Assembly: GCA_964581105.1 (NCBI GenBank)
Contig: CAZOMB010000005.1
Location: forward strand, 1 to 53,973
Source: UBA10161 sp964581105
Lineage (GTDB): Archaea; Micrarchaeota; Micrarchaeia; Anstonellales; Anstonellaceae
Direction: 5' to 3'
DNA: 53,973 nt
Every line of letters begins with the position of its first letter. Position 1 is the stretch's first letter. Positions 1 through 8,243 of this stretch are shown here, piece by piece. The position numbers and the translations under genes were made by a program. Under the pieces are notes generated by a model that saw nothing but the letters and a program-made list of their open reading frames with translations, had not been told where the DNA came from and ran no database searches.

Positions 1-465
1 AAGGTCAACTCCGTTTGGCATGACTGTTATTTTTTTCTTGGTTTGCTTTCTGAGGATTGGCACACTTGCCTTTGAAACGCTGATTATCCTCTTTGCTGCA
101 AAAAAAATCAAAGGGGCCATAAGGTGCCTGTAAAAGTGGTAAAATAACCTCCTTGGCCCATGTATTTCAGGGTAGCCATGTATTGTCCAGATAAGGGGCT
201 TTCTTTTCAGAAGAGCCAATATGGCTCCGAAAAAAGAGAAGAAGTTCCCATAGCCATGGATGTGGATTATATCACAATCAGTTCGCAGGCCCTGCCAGAA
301 TTCAATGATAGGGAACCTCAAAGAAGAAAAAAACGGAAGGCCGCATCCCTTTCCAAATACTATTTTGTGCCCTATGCCTTTTGGCAGGCTTTTTGAAATA
401 TTAAGGACATGCACAGATATGCCATTCTTTTCAAGGTAAGTGTGCACAAAATAAAGTACTTTCAT
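1..465 (-). CDS. Glycosyltransferase family 4, N-terminal part (runs off the window)
   Basis: The minus strand is open from an ATG at 465-463 to the window edge (155 codons, no stop). It starts MKVLYFVHTYLEKNG, a typical first strand and nucleotide-loop region of a GT-B fold enzyme. It continues with DIIHIHGYGN and IWTIHGYPE, and ends with ISVSKAS and VMPNGVDL. These are the usual landmarks of GT4 enzymes, where the PNGVD segment closes the N-terminal Rossmann domain. The donor-binding C-terminal domain lies outside the window. A GGTG ribosome site precedes the start. The gene follows gmhA by 13 nt on the same strand, so it is probably co-transcribed with the heptose genes and adds a sugar to the glycan built here. 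Donor and acceptor cannot be told. Confidence 0.85.
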   Translation of the reverse strand, partial: MKVLYFVHTYLEKNGISVHVLNISKSLPKGIGHKIVFGKGCGLPFFSSLRFPIIEFWQGLRTDCDIIHIHGYGNFFSFFGAILALLKRKPLIWTIHGYPEIHGPRRLFYHFYRHLMAPLIFFAAKRIISVSKASVPILRKQTKKKITVMPNGVDL

Positions 466-478
466 GCCGCACCTTTTC

Positions 479-1057
479 TTATTCCAGCATGGCTTGCTCG
501 ACAATTTCACAGACCATGTGGATTATCAGTATGTGCATTTCCTGTATTCTTGGGGTCTGGTTGCCCGGTGCCTTGATGCACAGGCCCACAACCTCATCCA
601 GTTTGCATTTTTTTTGGCCAACAATGGCCACAGTGAATGCTCCAATTGATTTTGCTTCACGCAGCGCCTCAATAACATTTGCAGAGTTTCCGCTTGTCGA
701 TATTCCAAGCACAACATCTTCCTTTCCTGCCAGGGCATTGACCTGCCTTTTGAAAACGTTCTCAAAACCATAGTCATTCCCAATTGCAGTGACTGATGAG
801 CTGTTTGTTGAAAGCGCAATTGCGGCAAAAGGCTTTCTTTCTTTCAAATACCTTCCTGTGAACTCTGCAGCCATGTGCTGCGCGTCTGCTGCAGAGCCGC
901 CATTGCCTATCACTATGAGCTTTCCCCCGTTTTTCAGGGATTCAGTTATTTTCTGTGCCAAGGACTCAATGCCTGCAAGAAGCTTTTCATCTTCAAGCAG
1001 CAGGTTGGCTGCATCAATATGCTCTGTTACCCTTTTTTTCACAAGTTTGTTCTCCAT
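479..1057 (-). CDS. gmhA: Sedoheptulose-7-phosphate isomerase (GmhA)
   Basis: This 192-residue SIS-domain protein has the full length of GmhA, which turns sedoheptulose 7-phosphate into D-glycero-D-manno-heptose 7-phosphate, the first step of nucleotide-heptose synthesis. Visible signatures are GNGGSAAD at 51-58 (phosphosugar loop), STSGNS at 120-125 and PRIQEMH at 169-175. His61, Glu65, Gln172 and His180 fall at the positions of the metal ligands known in E. coli GmhA. The start overlaps the end of the upstream kinase gene by 19 nt, so the two are translationally coupled. GmhA next to a heptose kinase is well known from bacterial LPS and capsule loci; here it sits in an archaeal glycan island. 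Confidence 0.93.
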   Translation of the reverse strand: MENKLVKKRVTEHIDAANLLLEDEKLLAGIESLAQKITESLKNGGKLIVIGNGGSAADAQHMAAEFTGRYLKERKPFAAIALSTNSSSVTAIGNDYGFENVFKRQVNALAGKEDVVLGISTSGNSANVIEALREAKSIGAFTVAIVGQKKCKLDEVVGLCIKAPGNQTPRIQEMHILIIHMVCEIVEQAMLE

Positions 1058-2073
1058 GAAACCATCCCTTCAAAGTCATAGTCAAAGTTAACAAACCTTG
1101 CGCCTTTTTTCGCAAGCGCGTTTGATATTTTCTTCCTGTCAGCAATATCGCAGACCACGAACAAAAAGCCGCCTCCTCCTGCCCCGCAGAGCTTTCCCCC
1201 ATATGCCCCGTTTTGCTTTGCTGTGTCATAAAGCAGGTCTATGTCATTGGATGAAACGCCTGGCAGCTTCTTTTTCTCAAGCCAGCTTAAGTGCAACAGC
1301 TCTCCAAGGTTCTTGACATCGCCCCTGACAAGGGAGTTTCTCATGCCATATGCATATTCCTTTATTTTTTTCAGGTATTCAATGCTCTTTCCCCCTTTTT
1401 TCACTTCATCATCTTTTTTCCTTTCAACCTCATGGGCAAAAATCTTGCGGGGAAAGGGGGTTTCAAAAAGCATCATTGAGGAATGCCATTCAGAAACAAG
1501 GTCTTCCTCAAGCCGCAAAGGGTAGATGTTTATTTCCTTGCCAAACTCAATGAAATTAAAGCCCCCAAAAACAGCTGCATACTGGTCTTGATAGCCTCCT
1601 GGCCTTTTGAGCATCTGCCTTTCAATATCATAGGCTGTCTTTGCAAATGTGTCGCGGTTCATCATAGGCTTTCCTGCTATATTGAACATTGCCCCTAAAA
1701 GAGAAACAATCAGGGCAGAAGAGCCTGCAAGCCCTGCGTTTTTCGGGCTCATTGAATGAATGACCATCTCATACCCGTCCTTTGGCGAAAGGCTTGCTGA
1801 TTTCATGACTGCGCGCACCATGTCAACATTGTCCTTTTTGTTCAGCTCAAACTCCAAGCCAAGATCTTCAATGTCCCTTTCAATTTCCCAGTCATGGGAT
1901 GTTATATGGGTTTTCCCTGTCTCTGTCCTCCACATCTTGGTATATGAGAACAAGTTTATTGCAACGTTAAGCACAGCGCCGCCATAAGAGTCAAAGAAGG
2001 ACGGCAAGTCGCTTCCTCCCCCGCCTATGCCTATTCTTGAGGGGGCCCTTGCCTTAATGCACAAGTTTTTCAT
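1039..2073 (-). CDS. hddA: GHMP kinase, D-glycero-D-manno-heptose 7-phosphate kinase type (HddA-like)
   Basis: This 344-residue GHMP-family kinase has all three family motifs: PSRIGIGGGGSD at 11-22, GLAGSSA at 114-120 (ATP loop) and CGAGGGG near the C-terminus. The GGGGSD variant and the partnership with gmhA point to HddA, which phosphorylates heptose 7-phosphate at C1 on the GDP-heptose route. L-fucokinase-like GHMP enzymes share the same motifs, so the exact substrate rests on context. It is the first gene of a minus-strand operon with gmhA and a GT4. The start lies about 22 nt after a TATAAAAA box (2102-2095), so the message is probably leaderless. Confidence 0.85.
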   Translation of the reverse strand: MKNLCIKARAPSRIGIGGGGSDLPSFFDSYGGAVLNVAINLFSYTKMWRTETGKTHITSHDWEIERDIEDLGLEFELNKKDNVDMVRAVMKSASLSPKDGYEMVIHSMSPKNAGLAGSSALIVSLLGAMFNIAGKPMMNRDTFAKTAYDIERQMLKRPGGYQDQYAAVFGGFNFIEFGKEINIYPLRLEEDLVSEWHSSMMLFETPFPRKIFAHEVERKKDDEVKKGGKSIEYLKKIKEYAYGMRNSLVRGDVKNLGELLHLSWLEKKKLPGVSSNDIDLLYDTAKQNGAYGGKLCGAGGGGFLFVVCDIADRKKISNALAKKGARFVNFDYDFEGMVSWRTNL

Positions 2074-2142
2074 AGTGTCATTTATTTGGGGGGGTTTTTA
2101 TAGGCTTTTCGCTGAATAAGCTTCAAAGGCAGGTGCTTGTCT
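2074..2142. promoter_or_regulatory. Divergent promoter between the heptose operon and the SDR/GT operon
   Basis: A single AT stretch at 2095-2102 reads TATAAAAA on the minus strand, about 22 nt before the hddA ATG, giving a leaderless message. On the plus strand it reads TTTTTATA, about 40 nt before the next ATG. The plus-strand leader carries AGGTG at 2131-2135, 7 nt before the ATG at 2143. No operator repeat is obvious. Confidence 0.55.
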
Positions 2143-3138
2143 ATGGAAGATTTTACAAAAGATATTGAAAACAGGCTCAGGAGCATGGCAGGCTCAGACA
2201 CAAAGGTTCTGATTACTGGCGGCTCTGGCTACTTGGGCTCAATACTCACTGAAATGCTGATAAACAGGGGATTTGATGTCACTGTCGTTGACAACCTGTC
2301 ATATTCGCAAAACACGCTCTTCAACCTGTTTTACAGCAAAAAGCTCACATTTATCCATGGTGACGTTACAAATGAAAAGTTCATGTCCGAGCTTCTCAAG
2401 GACCGGCAATTTGACTATATTTTCCCCCTTGCAGCAATAGTCGGGTTTCCTGTTTCAGAGCAAAAACCTGAAGTTACATGGCTTGTGAACACTGACTCAA
2501 TAAAAACACTGCTCAAAAGCAGGGGGCCTGGCCAGAAAGTAATATTCCCGACAACAAACAGCGGCTATGGGATCACAGAAGGCCAAACAGAATGCACAGA
2601 AAAAAGCCCGTTAAAGCCGATTTCAACATATGGGAAAAGCAAAGTTGAAGCAGAAAAACAGATAATGGAAAGCAAGGATGTAATCTGCTTTAGGCTTGCA
2701 ACTTTGTTTGGCTTTTCCCCAAGGATGAGGACAGACCTTCTTGTGAATGACTTTGTGCTCAAGGCATGCGTTGACAGGACAATTGTGCTTTTTGAAAGCA
2801 AATTCAAGCGCAATTTCCTTCATGTGAGGGATGCGTCAAGGGCATTTTTGTGGGCAATGGCAAACTGGGAGGCCATGAAGGACAATGTTTACAACCTTGG
2901 CCACCCAGGCTACAACATCTCAAAAGAGGAGCTTTGCAAAGTCATAAAAAAACAGGTTCCCCAGCTTAATATCTTCAAGGCTGAGATTGGCCATGACCCT
3001 GACAAAAGGAACTACATAATCTCAAATGAAAAGATAATCAAAACAGGCTTTGAGTTCAAGTACTCTCTTGAGGACGGCATAAGGGAGCTTATAGCAGGCT
3101 ACAAGGGCTTCAAGGATTTCAGGTTCAAGAACTATTAG
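2143..3138 (+). CDS. NAD-dependent nucleotide-sugar epimerase/dehydratase (extended SDR)
   Basis: This 331-residue extended short-chain dehydrogenase has a Rossmann motif GGSGYLG at 26-32 and the catalytic YGKSK at 163-167, with TTNS at 137-140 before it. The ATG at 2143 is preferred because AGGTG lies 7 nt upstream; a TTG at 2137 would touch that site. It heads a seven-gene plus-strand operon of sugar-modifying enzymes. The family acts on UDP-, dTDP-, GDP- or CDP-hexoses. Because gmhA and hddA lie divergently beside it, a role on a GDP-heptose (as for the C4-dehydrogenases of Campylobacter heptose loci) is attractive but inferred. Confidence 0.82.
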   Translation: MEDFTKDIENRLRSMAGSDTKVLITGGSGYLGSILTEMLINRGFDVTVVDNLSYSQNTLFNLFYSKKLTFIHGDVTNEKFMSELLKDRQFDYIFPLAAIVGFPVSEQKPEVTWLVNTDSIKTLLKSRGPGQKVIFPTTNSGYGITEGQTECTEKSPLKPISTYGKSKVEAEKQIMESKDVICFRLATLFGFSPRMRTDLLVNDFVLKACVDRTIVLFESKFKRNFLHVRDASRAFLWAMANWEAMKDNVYNLGHPGYNISKEELCKVIKKQVPQLNIFKAEIGHDPDKRNYIISNEKIIKTGFEFKYSLEDGIRELIAGYKGFKDFRFKNY

Positions 3139-3146
3139 GTGCTAAA

Positions 3147-4076
3147 ATGAAGATTCTTGTCACAGGTGCAACTGGGTTCATAGGCAAAAGCCTTGTTCCA
3201 AGGCTTGAGAAAAAAGGGCATAAAGTTACCTTGGTTTCAAGCAAGGACTATGACCTTCTGGAGCAGTCTGAGGCAAGAAAGCTTTTTTCTGACCACTCGC
3301 CAGATGCGGTATACCACTTGGCTGCAAAAGTGGGCGGCATTTTTGCGAACAAAACATATCCTGCTGATTTCATTTACAAAAATCTTGCAATGAATACGTG
3401 TTTTCTTGAGGAAGCAAGAAAAGCAGGGATAAAGAGGCTCATTTACCCTTTTTGCGGCTGCTCTTTTGCAAAAAACTCCAAAAACCCCATAAAAGAAGAG
3501 TATCTTTTTTCAGGCATTCCTGATGAAAATGCAATGTTCTATTCCCTTTCAAAGGCAGCAAACCATTTGCAGGTGGTTGCCTACAGGAGGCAATACAAAC
3601 TTGACTGGGCATCAGTCATCCCTGGCAATGCATATGGCCCAAATGACAACTTCTCAGAAAAAAACTCGCACGTAATCCCTGGCCTGATAAGGAGGTTTTA
3701 TTTTGCAAAGCAAGAGGGGAAGAAAGAGATACAGGTATGGGGCACAGGCTCGCCGGTAAGGGACTTTATATATGTTGATGATGTTGCAGATGCCCTTGTT
3801 GTTGCCCTTGACAAGCACCATGACGATCTGCCCATAAATATCTCATCAGGCAAGGGAGTCTCAATAAAAGAGCTTGTCCAAATCATTGCAAAAACAGTTG
3901 GCTTTGAGGGAGAGATTGTATGGGATAAGACAAAGCCTGATGGCCATGCTGTGAAAATATTTGATGTTACGAGGATGAAAAATATTCTTGGCTTTGAGCC
4001 AAAAGTGGGCCTTGAGGACGGAATAAAAATGACCTATTCATGGTTTGTCAAAAACAAGGAAAAGGCCAGGCTATGA
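3147..4076 (+). CDS. GDP-L-fucose synthase-like epimerase/reductase
   Basis: This 309-residue SDR has GATGFIG at 7-13 and the run AAKVGGI at 59-65, which is distinctive of GDP-L-fucose synthases (Fcl/WcaG). NSHVIPGLIRRF is the matching substrate-side motif. YSLSK (Tyr132, Lys136) is the catalytic pair. Cys105 lies where the E. coli enzyme has its acid/base Cys109, but the segment reads FCGCS instead of GSSC, so the equivalent of Ser107 is changed. The family converts a GDP-4-keto-6-deoxy sugar by 3,5-epimerisation and 4-reduction; Campylobacter relatives act on GDP-heptose. It starts 9 nt after the preceding stop, with GGTG upstream. Confidence 0.85.
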   Translation: MKILVTGATGFIGKSLVPRLEKKGHKVTLVSSKDYDLLEQSEARKLFSDHSPDAVYHLAAKVGGIFANKTYPADFIYKNLAMNTCFLEEARKAGIKRLIYPFCGCSFAKNSKNPIKEEYLFSGIPDENAMFYSLSKAANHLQVVAYRRQYKLDWASVIPGNAYGPNDNFSEKNSHVIPGLIRRFYFAKQEGKKEIQVWGTGSPVRDFIYVDDVADALVVALDKHHDDLPINISSGKGVSIKELVQIIAKTVGFEGEIVWDKTKPDGHAVKIFDVTRMKNILGFEPKVGLEDGIKMTYSWFVKNKEKARL

Positions 4077-4098
4077 ATTTTTCTGAAGGGATGGTAAA

Positions 4099-4863
4099 AT
4101 GAAAGTTGGGATAATTGGGTACAAGGGATTTGTTGGCTCTGCCTTTTACAAGGTCTTTTCACAGGGCAATGAAGCAGTTGGCATTGACAGGCACAATTAC
4201 CAGGCAAGTAAAGGGGGCAAATTCGGCCTTCTGATAAATGTGAATGGCAATTCAAGCAAAAGGCTTGCTGATACTGAGCCTGAAAAGGACTTTGAAATGA
4301 ATGTTGCCTCAACTTTGCGGTTTTTGCATGACTTTGAGTTTGCCCACTATTTGCACATTTCATCAGTAGACGTTTACAATGACCTGTCAAGCACAGGCTC
4401 AAGCAATGAAGAAGCCAAAATAGACTCTGCAAAGCTTTCAAACTATGGCCTTTCAAAATATATTGCAGAGCTTGTCACAAAAAAGCACGCAAAAAGCTGG
4501 ATGATTCTCAGGCTTGGGGGCATGGTTGGGAAAAACATGGCAAAAGGCCCGGCTTACGACATATTAAAGCTTGGCAAGCTTTTCATTTCCCCAAGCTCAA
4601 AGTACCAGTTCATAAATACTTTTGAGGTTGCCTCAATAGCAAAAAAGCTTGTTGAAAAGGGAAAATGGGGCCAAATTTACAATATTGTTGGCAAAGGAAA
4701 CATATCTTTGGAAGAATTTGCCAAAATGGCAAAAGTAAATCTTAGTGAAACCGGAAAACAGGAGCAGGTTTTCAATATAAGCACAGAAAAAATCGAAAAA
4801 GAATGCAAAATAAGCAGCACACCTGAAACTGTAAAGCGGTTTTCTGAAAGTTTCAGGAAATAG
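4099..4863 (+). CDS. Short NAD-dependent epimerase/dehydratase family protein
   Basis: This 254-residue SDR is shorter than the neighbouring extended SDRs. The nucleotide loop is GYKGFVG (7-13), less canonical than GxxGxxG with small residues. HISSVDVY at 86-93 and YGLSK at 116-120 supply the Ser and the Tyr/Lys catalytic residues, so it is likely active. It most resembles the RmlD/WcaG-like reductases that finish nucleotide-sugar synthesis, but the exact step is not clear. It lies between a Fcl-like gene and a GT2-like gene in the same operon. Confidence 0.72.
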   Translation: MKVGIIGYKGFVGSAFYKVFSQGNEAVGIDRHNYQASKGGKFGLLINVNGNSSKRLADTEPEKDFEMNVASTLRFLHDFEFAHYLHISSVDVYNDLSSTGSSNEEAKIDSAKLSNYGLSKYIAELVTKKHAKSWMILRLGGMVGKNMAKGPAYDILKLGKLFISPSSKYQFINTFEVASIAKKLVEKGKWGQIYNIVGKGNISLEEFAKMAKVNLSETGKQEQVFNISTEKIEKECKISSTPETVKRFSESFRK

Positions 4864-4872
4864 GTTTTTTTC

Positions 4873-6093
4873 ATGGCAAAAAGAAAAATTCCGAACATGC
4901 GCACTATCGTGCACAAATCGCCAGCGAAGCTGGCGACAGTCAGGCTGATTGAAAAAATATCCGACTTGCGGAAAGGAAAGCAGAAGGACACAGTGGTATT
5001 TAGCCCTGTTGGGGACAAGGACCAGCTTCTTGGGTTTTACAAGCATGTGAAAAAGCTGGGAATAGAAAAAGAAGTCGATTTTATTTTTCTTTACAGGAAA
5101 GGCCTAAAAATAATTGACAAAGGCTTTTCTGCAATACATGGGTTTGAAAAATACCCGCTTGGCACAGCAGGGTGCTTTTTCTCTGGCCAGGACCTTGCAT
5201 ACCGGCTTGGCTATAAGCTGATAATTGTTGCAGACCTTGACGCATTTTTGGACTCAAAAAAGACATTTCATGAAATGGCAAGGCTTGCCCTTGAAACAGG
5301 GAAGGTGGTTTCCCCGGTGTCAACCTGCAATGAGAATATGGAAAAATACCTTGCATACAATTTCAACCAGTGGAGCTTTTTCCCAAGAAAGGCATTTGAA
5401 AAGGTGGGCTTTTCCATCCCCTACTTGTGGAAAGGCGGAGATGACTATGAGCTAATGCGCAGGTACAAGAGCAAAAAGCAGTCCATTGTTTACAATAAGG
5501 GGATAGTTCTGCACCCAATGGTCGGCTATACGGTATTCCACAAGATAGGTCAAAAAGGAAAGCAATATCCGTATGTGGGCGGGCTTCTCAAGTCCTTGCT
5601 TTTTGTAAGCACTTATGACGCGCCCGCAATTCTCAAGTATTTGATGTGGTATTCATATTATTCATACATTGCAGATGCATTTGATGCGCATGAACTGAGG
5701 AAAATAATATCAGATGCAAATCAGTTCATACTTCATGATGCCAAAGCGCAGGGAAAGCAGTTTTTTTCAGTTGAAAAGGTCCGCGAGTCTGGCAAATATT
5801 CAAATGTCTCCCCAAAAAGGGTTTTGCTTCTACCTGCAGCCTTTCTTTGCTTTCTTGCAAAAGGCTATTATGACATTTATATTGACAGGGTCACTCTTAA
5901 AATCTCAAAGCTTGAGCTTTTGGCCAGGATTTTGAAAGGAACAGTGCTGATTCCTGTCAGGCTTGTGCAAGGGGTATTAAGCATAGGAAAATGGAAGAAA
6001 AGCATGAAAAAAGTGCCCTTTCCAATAACTGCATCAAACCTTGATAATGCTGAAAAAAGGTTTGAAGAGCTTGTGAAAAACAGGAGGATATGA
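4873..6093 (+). CDS. GT2-like glycosyltransferase (paralog 1 of 3)
   Basis: This 406-residue protein has a GT-A type DxD (DLDAF, 121-125) after a strand IIVA, preceded by LGTAGCFFSGQ. A second acidic motif, WKGGDDYE (GGDD at 188-191), probably marks the acceptor/catalytic base region. The C-terminal part has hydrophobic stretches around 325-375 that may dock the membrane, and it ends with PITASNLDNAEKRF. The same plan recurs in the genes at 8244-9497 and 13550-14893. Such enzymes elongate lipid-linked glycans at the cytoplasmic membrane face. The start follows the preceding stop by 9 nt, with no strong ribosome site. Sugar specificity is unknown. Confidence 0.75.
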   Translation: MAKRKIPNMRTIVHKSPAKLATVRLIEKISDLRKGKQKDTVVFSPVGDKDQLLGFYKHVKKLGIEKEVDFIFLYRKGLKIIDKGFSAIHGFEKYPLGTAGCFFSGQDLAYRLGYKLIIVADLDAFLDSKKTFHEMARLALETGKVVSPVSTCNENMEKYLAYNFNQWSFFPRKAFEKVGFSIPYLWKGGDDYELMRRYKSKKQSIVYNKGIVLHPMVGYTVFHKIGQKGKQYPYVGGLLKSLLFVSTYDAPAILKYLMWYSYYSYIADAFDAHELRKIISDANQFILHDAKAQGKQFFSVEKVRESGKYSNVSPKRVLLLPAAFLCFLAKGYYDIYIDRVTLKISKLELLARILKGTVLIPVRLVQGVLSIGKWKKSMKKVPFPITASNLDNAEKRFEELVKNRRI

Positions 6094-6097
6094 AAAA

Positions 6098-7300
6098 ATG
6101 CAATGCAGAGTATGCGACTCAGAAAACCTTGAGCTTGCCATTGACCTTGGCAAGCATCCGTGGGGCAACAATTTCCTGAAAAAGGAGCAGGTTGGAAAAG
6201 AGCCGTTTTACCCACTAAGGGTTGTCTTTTGCCATGACTGCAGGACAGCGCAGCTTGACTATACTGTTAAAAAGGAGGTAATGTTCGGGGACCACACTTA
6301 TTTGTCAGGCCTTACCAGGACGCTTAATGAGCACTTCAGGAAACTGGCACAAGAGGTTGACTCAGAGTTTTTCAGCAGCCAAAAGAAAAAATCTGTTCTT
6401 GACATTGGCTCAAATGACGGCACGCAGCTTAAGCACTACAAGGGGCTTGGGTATGAAGTGCTTGGGGTTGAGTCATCAGTAAGGACTGCCGTGATTGCGA
6501 ATAATTACGGAATACCAACTTTGAACAAGTTCTTCAATTTGGAGGTTGCAAAACAAATGAAAAGGAAATTCAATGTGATAAATGCTTCAGGGATATTTTT
6601 CCACCTTGAGGAGCTGCATTCAGTGACTGATGGCATAGCAGAGCTTTTGGATGAGAACGGGGTTTTTGTTGTGCAGTTCATTTACATGAAAAGGGCAATG
6701 GAAAATCAGGCATTTGACCAAATATACCATGAGCATCTTCTTTATTACAACCTGGAAACTATTGAAAGGCTTCTTACAAGGCACAAGCTTTCAATGTTTG
6801 ATGCCTACATATCCCCGATTCATGGGGGTTCAGTGATAGGGTTTGTTACCCATGAGGGCAAAAGGCAAAAAACTGAAAGGCTCAAAAAGCTCATTGAAGA
6901 AGAGCAAAAGACTGCAAGCAATGAGTTTTTCACATATCTAAAATTTGCAGAAAAGGTGGAAAAGCTCAAGCAAAAGGAGCTTGAGTTCCTGGGTAATGCA
7001 AAAAAGCAGGGAAAGAAAATCTATGGCTTTGCTGCGCCGGTAAAGGGAAATACCCTTCTTAACTATTTTGGGGTTGGAAAGCAGTACCTTGACTGCCTTG
7101 TTGAGAAAAACCCTCTAAGAAAAGGGCTGTACTCGCCTGGCATGCACCTGCCAATACTGATGGAGGATGAAATCAAGAACCTGCCAGACATATACTATGT
7201 GCTTGCATGGAACTTCAAAAAGGAAATCCTGCAGAACAACCAGGGGCTTATTGAAAAAGGGGTCGAGTTTTACTTTCCGATTTCCCCAAAAGAGGTATGA
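6098..7300 (+). CDS. Sugar C-methyltransferase (TylCIII/NovU-type, SAM-dependent)
   Basis: This 400-residue protein has the three-part build of NDP-sugar C-methyltransferases: an N-terminal zinc domain with Cys3, Cys6, Cys45 and Cys48; a class I SAM domain with VLDIGSNDG around 100-108; and a C-terminal Rossmann-like domain (KIYGFAAPVKGNTLLNYF). YHEH at 210-213 matches the catalytic His region of TcaB9-type enzymes. The family puts a branching methyl on C3 or C5 of a 4-keto-6-deoxy nucleotide sugar. With the dehydratase and reductase genes around it, it indicates that the glycan contains a branched-chain deoxysugar. This role is inferred from family and context. Confidence 0.85.
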   Translation: MQCRVCDSENLELAIDLGKHPWGNNFLKKEQVGKEPFYPLRVVFCHDCRTAQLDYTVKKEVMFGDHTYLSGLTRTLNEHFRKLAQEVDSEFFSSQKKKSVLDIGSNDGTQLKHYKGLGYEVLGVESSVRTAVIANNYGIPTLNKFFNLEVAKQMKRKFNVINASGIFFHLEELHSVTDGIAELLDENGVFVVQFIYMKRAMENQAFDQIYHEHLLYYNLETIERLLTRHKLSMFDAYISPIHGGSVIGFVTHEGKRQKTERLKKLIEEEQKTASNEFFTYLKFAEKVEKLKQKELEFLGNAKKQGKKIYGFAAPVKGNTLLNYFGVGKQYLDCLVEKNPLRKGLYSPGMHLPILMEDEIKNLPDIYYVLAWNFKKEILQNNQGLIEKGVEFYFPISPKEV

Positions 7301-7302
7301 GC

Positions 7303-8238
7303 ATGAAAATACTGGTTACAGGCGCAAGCGGGTTTTTGGGAACCAACCTGTGCCCAAGGCTCAAATCAAATGGGCATGAAGTAGTGGAGCTTGACTCAAA
7401 AAAATGCGACCTTACTTCTCAGGGCTCTTTAAAGTCTTTTCTTGCTGGCAAAGAGAAATCGTTTGATGCAATATTTCATCTTGCTGCATGGACGCAGGCA
7501 GGCGACTTTTGCCTTTACCATTCTGGCGAGCAGTGGCTCATAAACCAGAAAATCAATACAAATGTGCTTTCATACTGGCAAGAATTCCAGCCGCAGGCAA
7601 AGCTTGTGTCAATGGGGACAAGCTGCTCATATGACCCGTCTTTTGAGCTAAAAGAGGAAAATTACCTCAAGGGAATACCGATTGACAGCCTTTTCACATA
7701 TGCAATGACAAAAAGGATGCTGTATTCCGGCATGCTGGCGCTTAACAAGCAGCATGGCATGAAGTACATGTGCTTTGTCCCGTCAACCCTTTACGGCCCT
7801 GGCTACCATGCAGAAAAAAAGCAGATGCATTTCATTTTTGACCTTATAAGGAAAATAATACTTGGCAAGACCACTGGCAAGCCTGTTGTTTTATGGGGAG
7901 ACGGCCATCAGAAAAGGGAGCTTGTTTATGTTGATGATTTTGTGGACATAATGCTCAAGGTAAGTGAAAGGCATGAGAATGAGCTTGTGAACATTGGTGC
8001 AGGCAAGGAGTTTTCCATCAGGGAATTTGCGAAAATGATATGCGACCAGGTTGGCTATGACTTTGATAAAATAGAATTTGACACTTCCAGGTATGTTGGA
8101 GCAAAGTCAAAGTGCCTTGATGTTGAAAAGCTCAAGGGTATGCTGCCAGGATACAAGATGACGCCCCTTAAAGACGGGCTTTCTAAGACAGTTGAATGGT
8201 TTTGGTCAAAAAGAGAGAAACTGAAAAGCCAAAGGTAG
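7303..8238 (+). CDS. GDP-L-fucose synthase-like / NAD-dependent epimerase
   Basis: This 311-residue extended SDR has GASGFLG at 7-13, GTSCSYD with Cys108 at the position of the Fcl acid/base cysteine, and YAMTK (Tyr133, Lys137). ELVYVDDFVD matches the conserved segment of Fcl-like proteins. It is a second Fcl relative in the operon, which suggests that two different sugars are finished here. An upstream ATG at 7297 overlaps the previous stop as ATGA, but GAGGT lies directly against it; the ATG at 7303 has the better spacing and gives the usual MKILVTGASG start. Confidence 0.82.
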   Translation: MKILVTGASGFLGTNLCPRLKSNGHEVVELDSKKCDLTSQGSLKSFLAGKEKSFDAIFHLAAWTQAGDFCLYHSGEQWLINQKINTNVLSYWQEFQPQAKLVSMGTSCSYDPSFELKEENYLKGIPIDSLFTYAMTKRMLYSGMLALNKQHGMKYMCFVPSTLYGPGYHAEKKQMHFIFDLIRKIILGKTTGKPVVLWGDGHQKRELVYVDDFVDIMLKVSERHENELVNIGAGKEFSIREFAKMICDQVGYDFDKIEFDTSRYVGAKSKCLDVEKLKGMLPGYKMTPLKDGLSKTVEWFWSKREKLKSQR

Positions 8239-8243
8239 GGCAA

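Noticed and set aside
160..396. A 78-codon plus-strand open frame near the left edge
   Set aside because: The opposite strand encodes a clear GT4 enzyme through the whole stretch.
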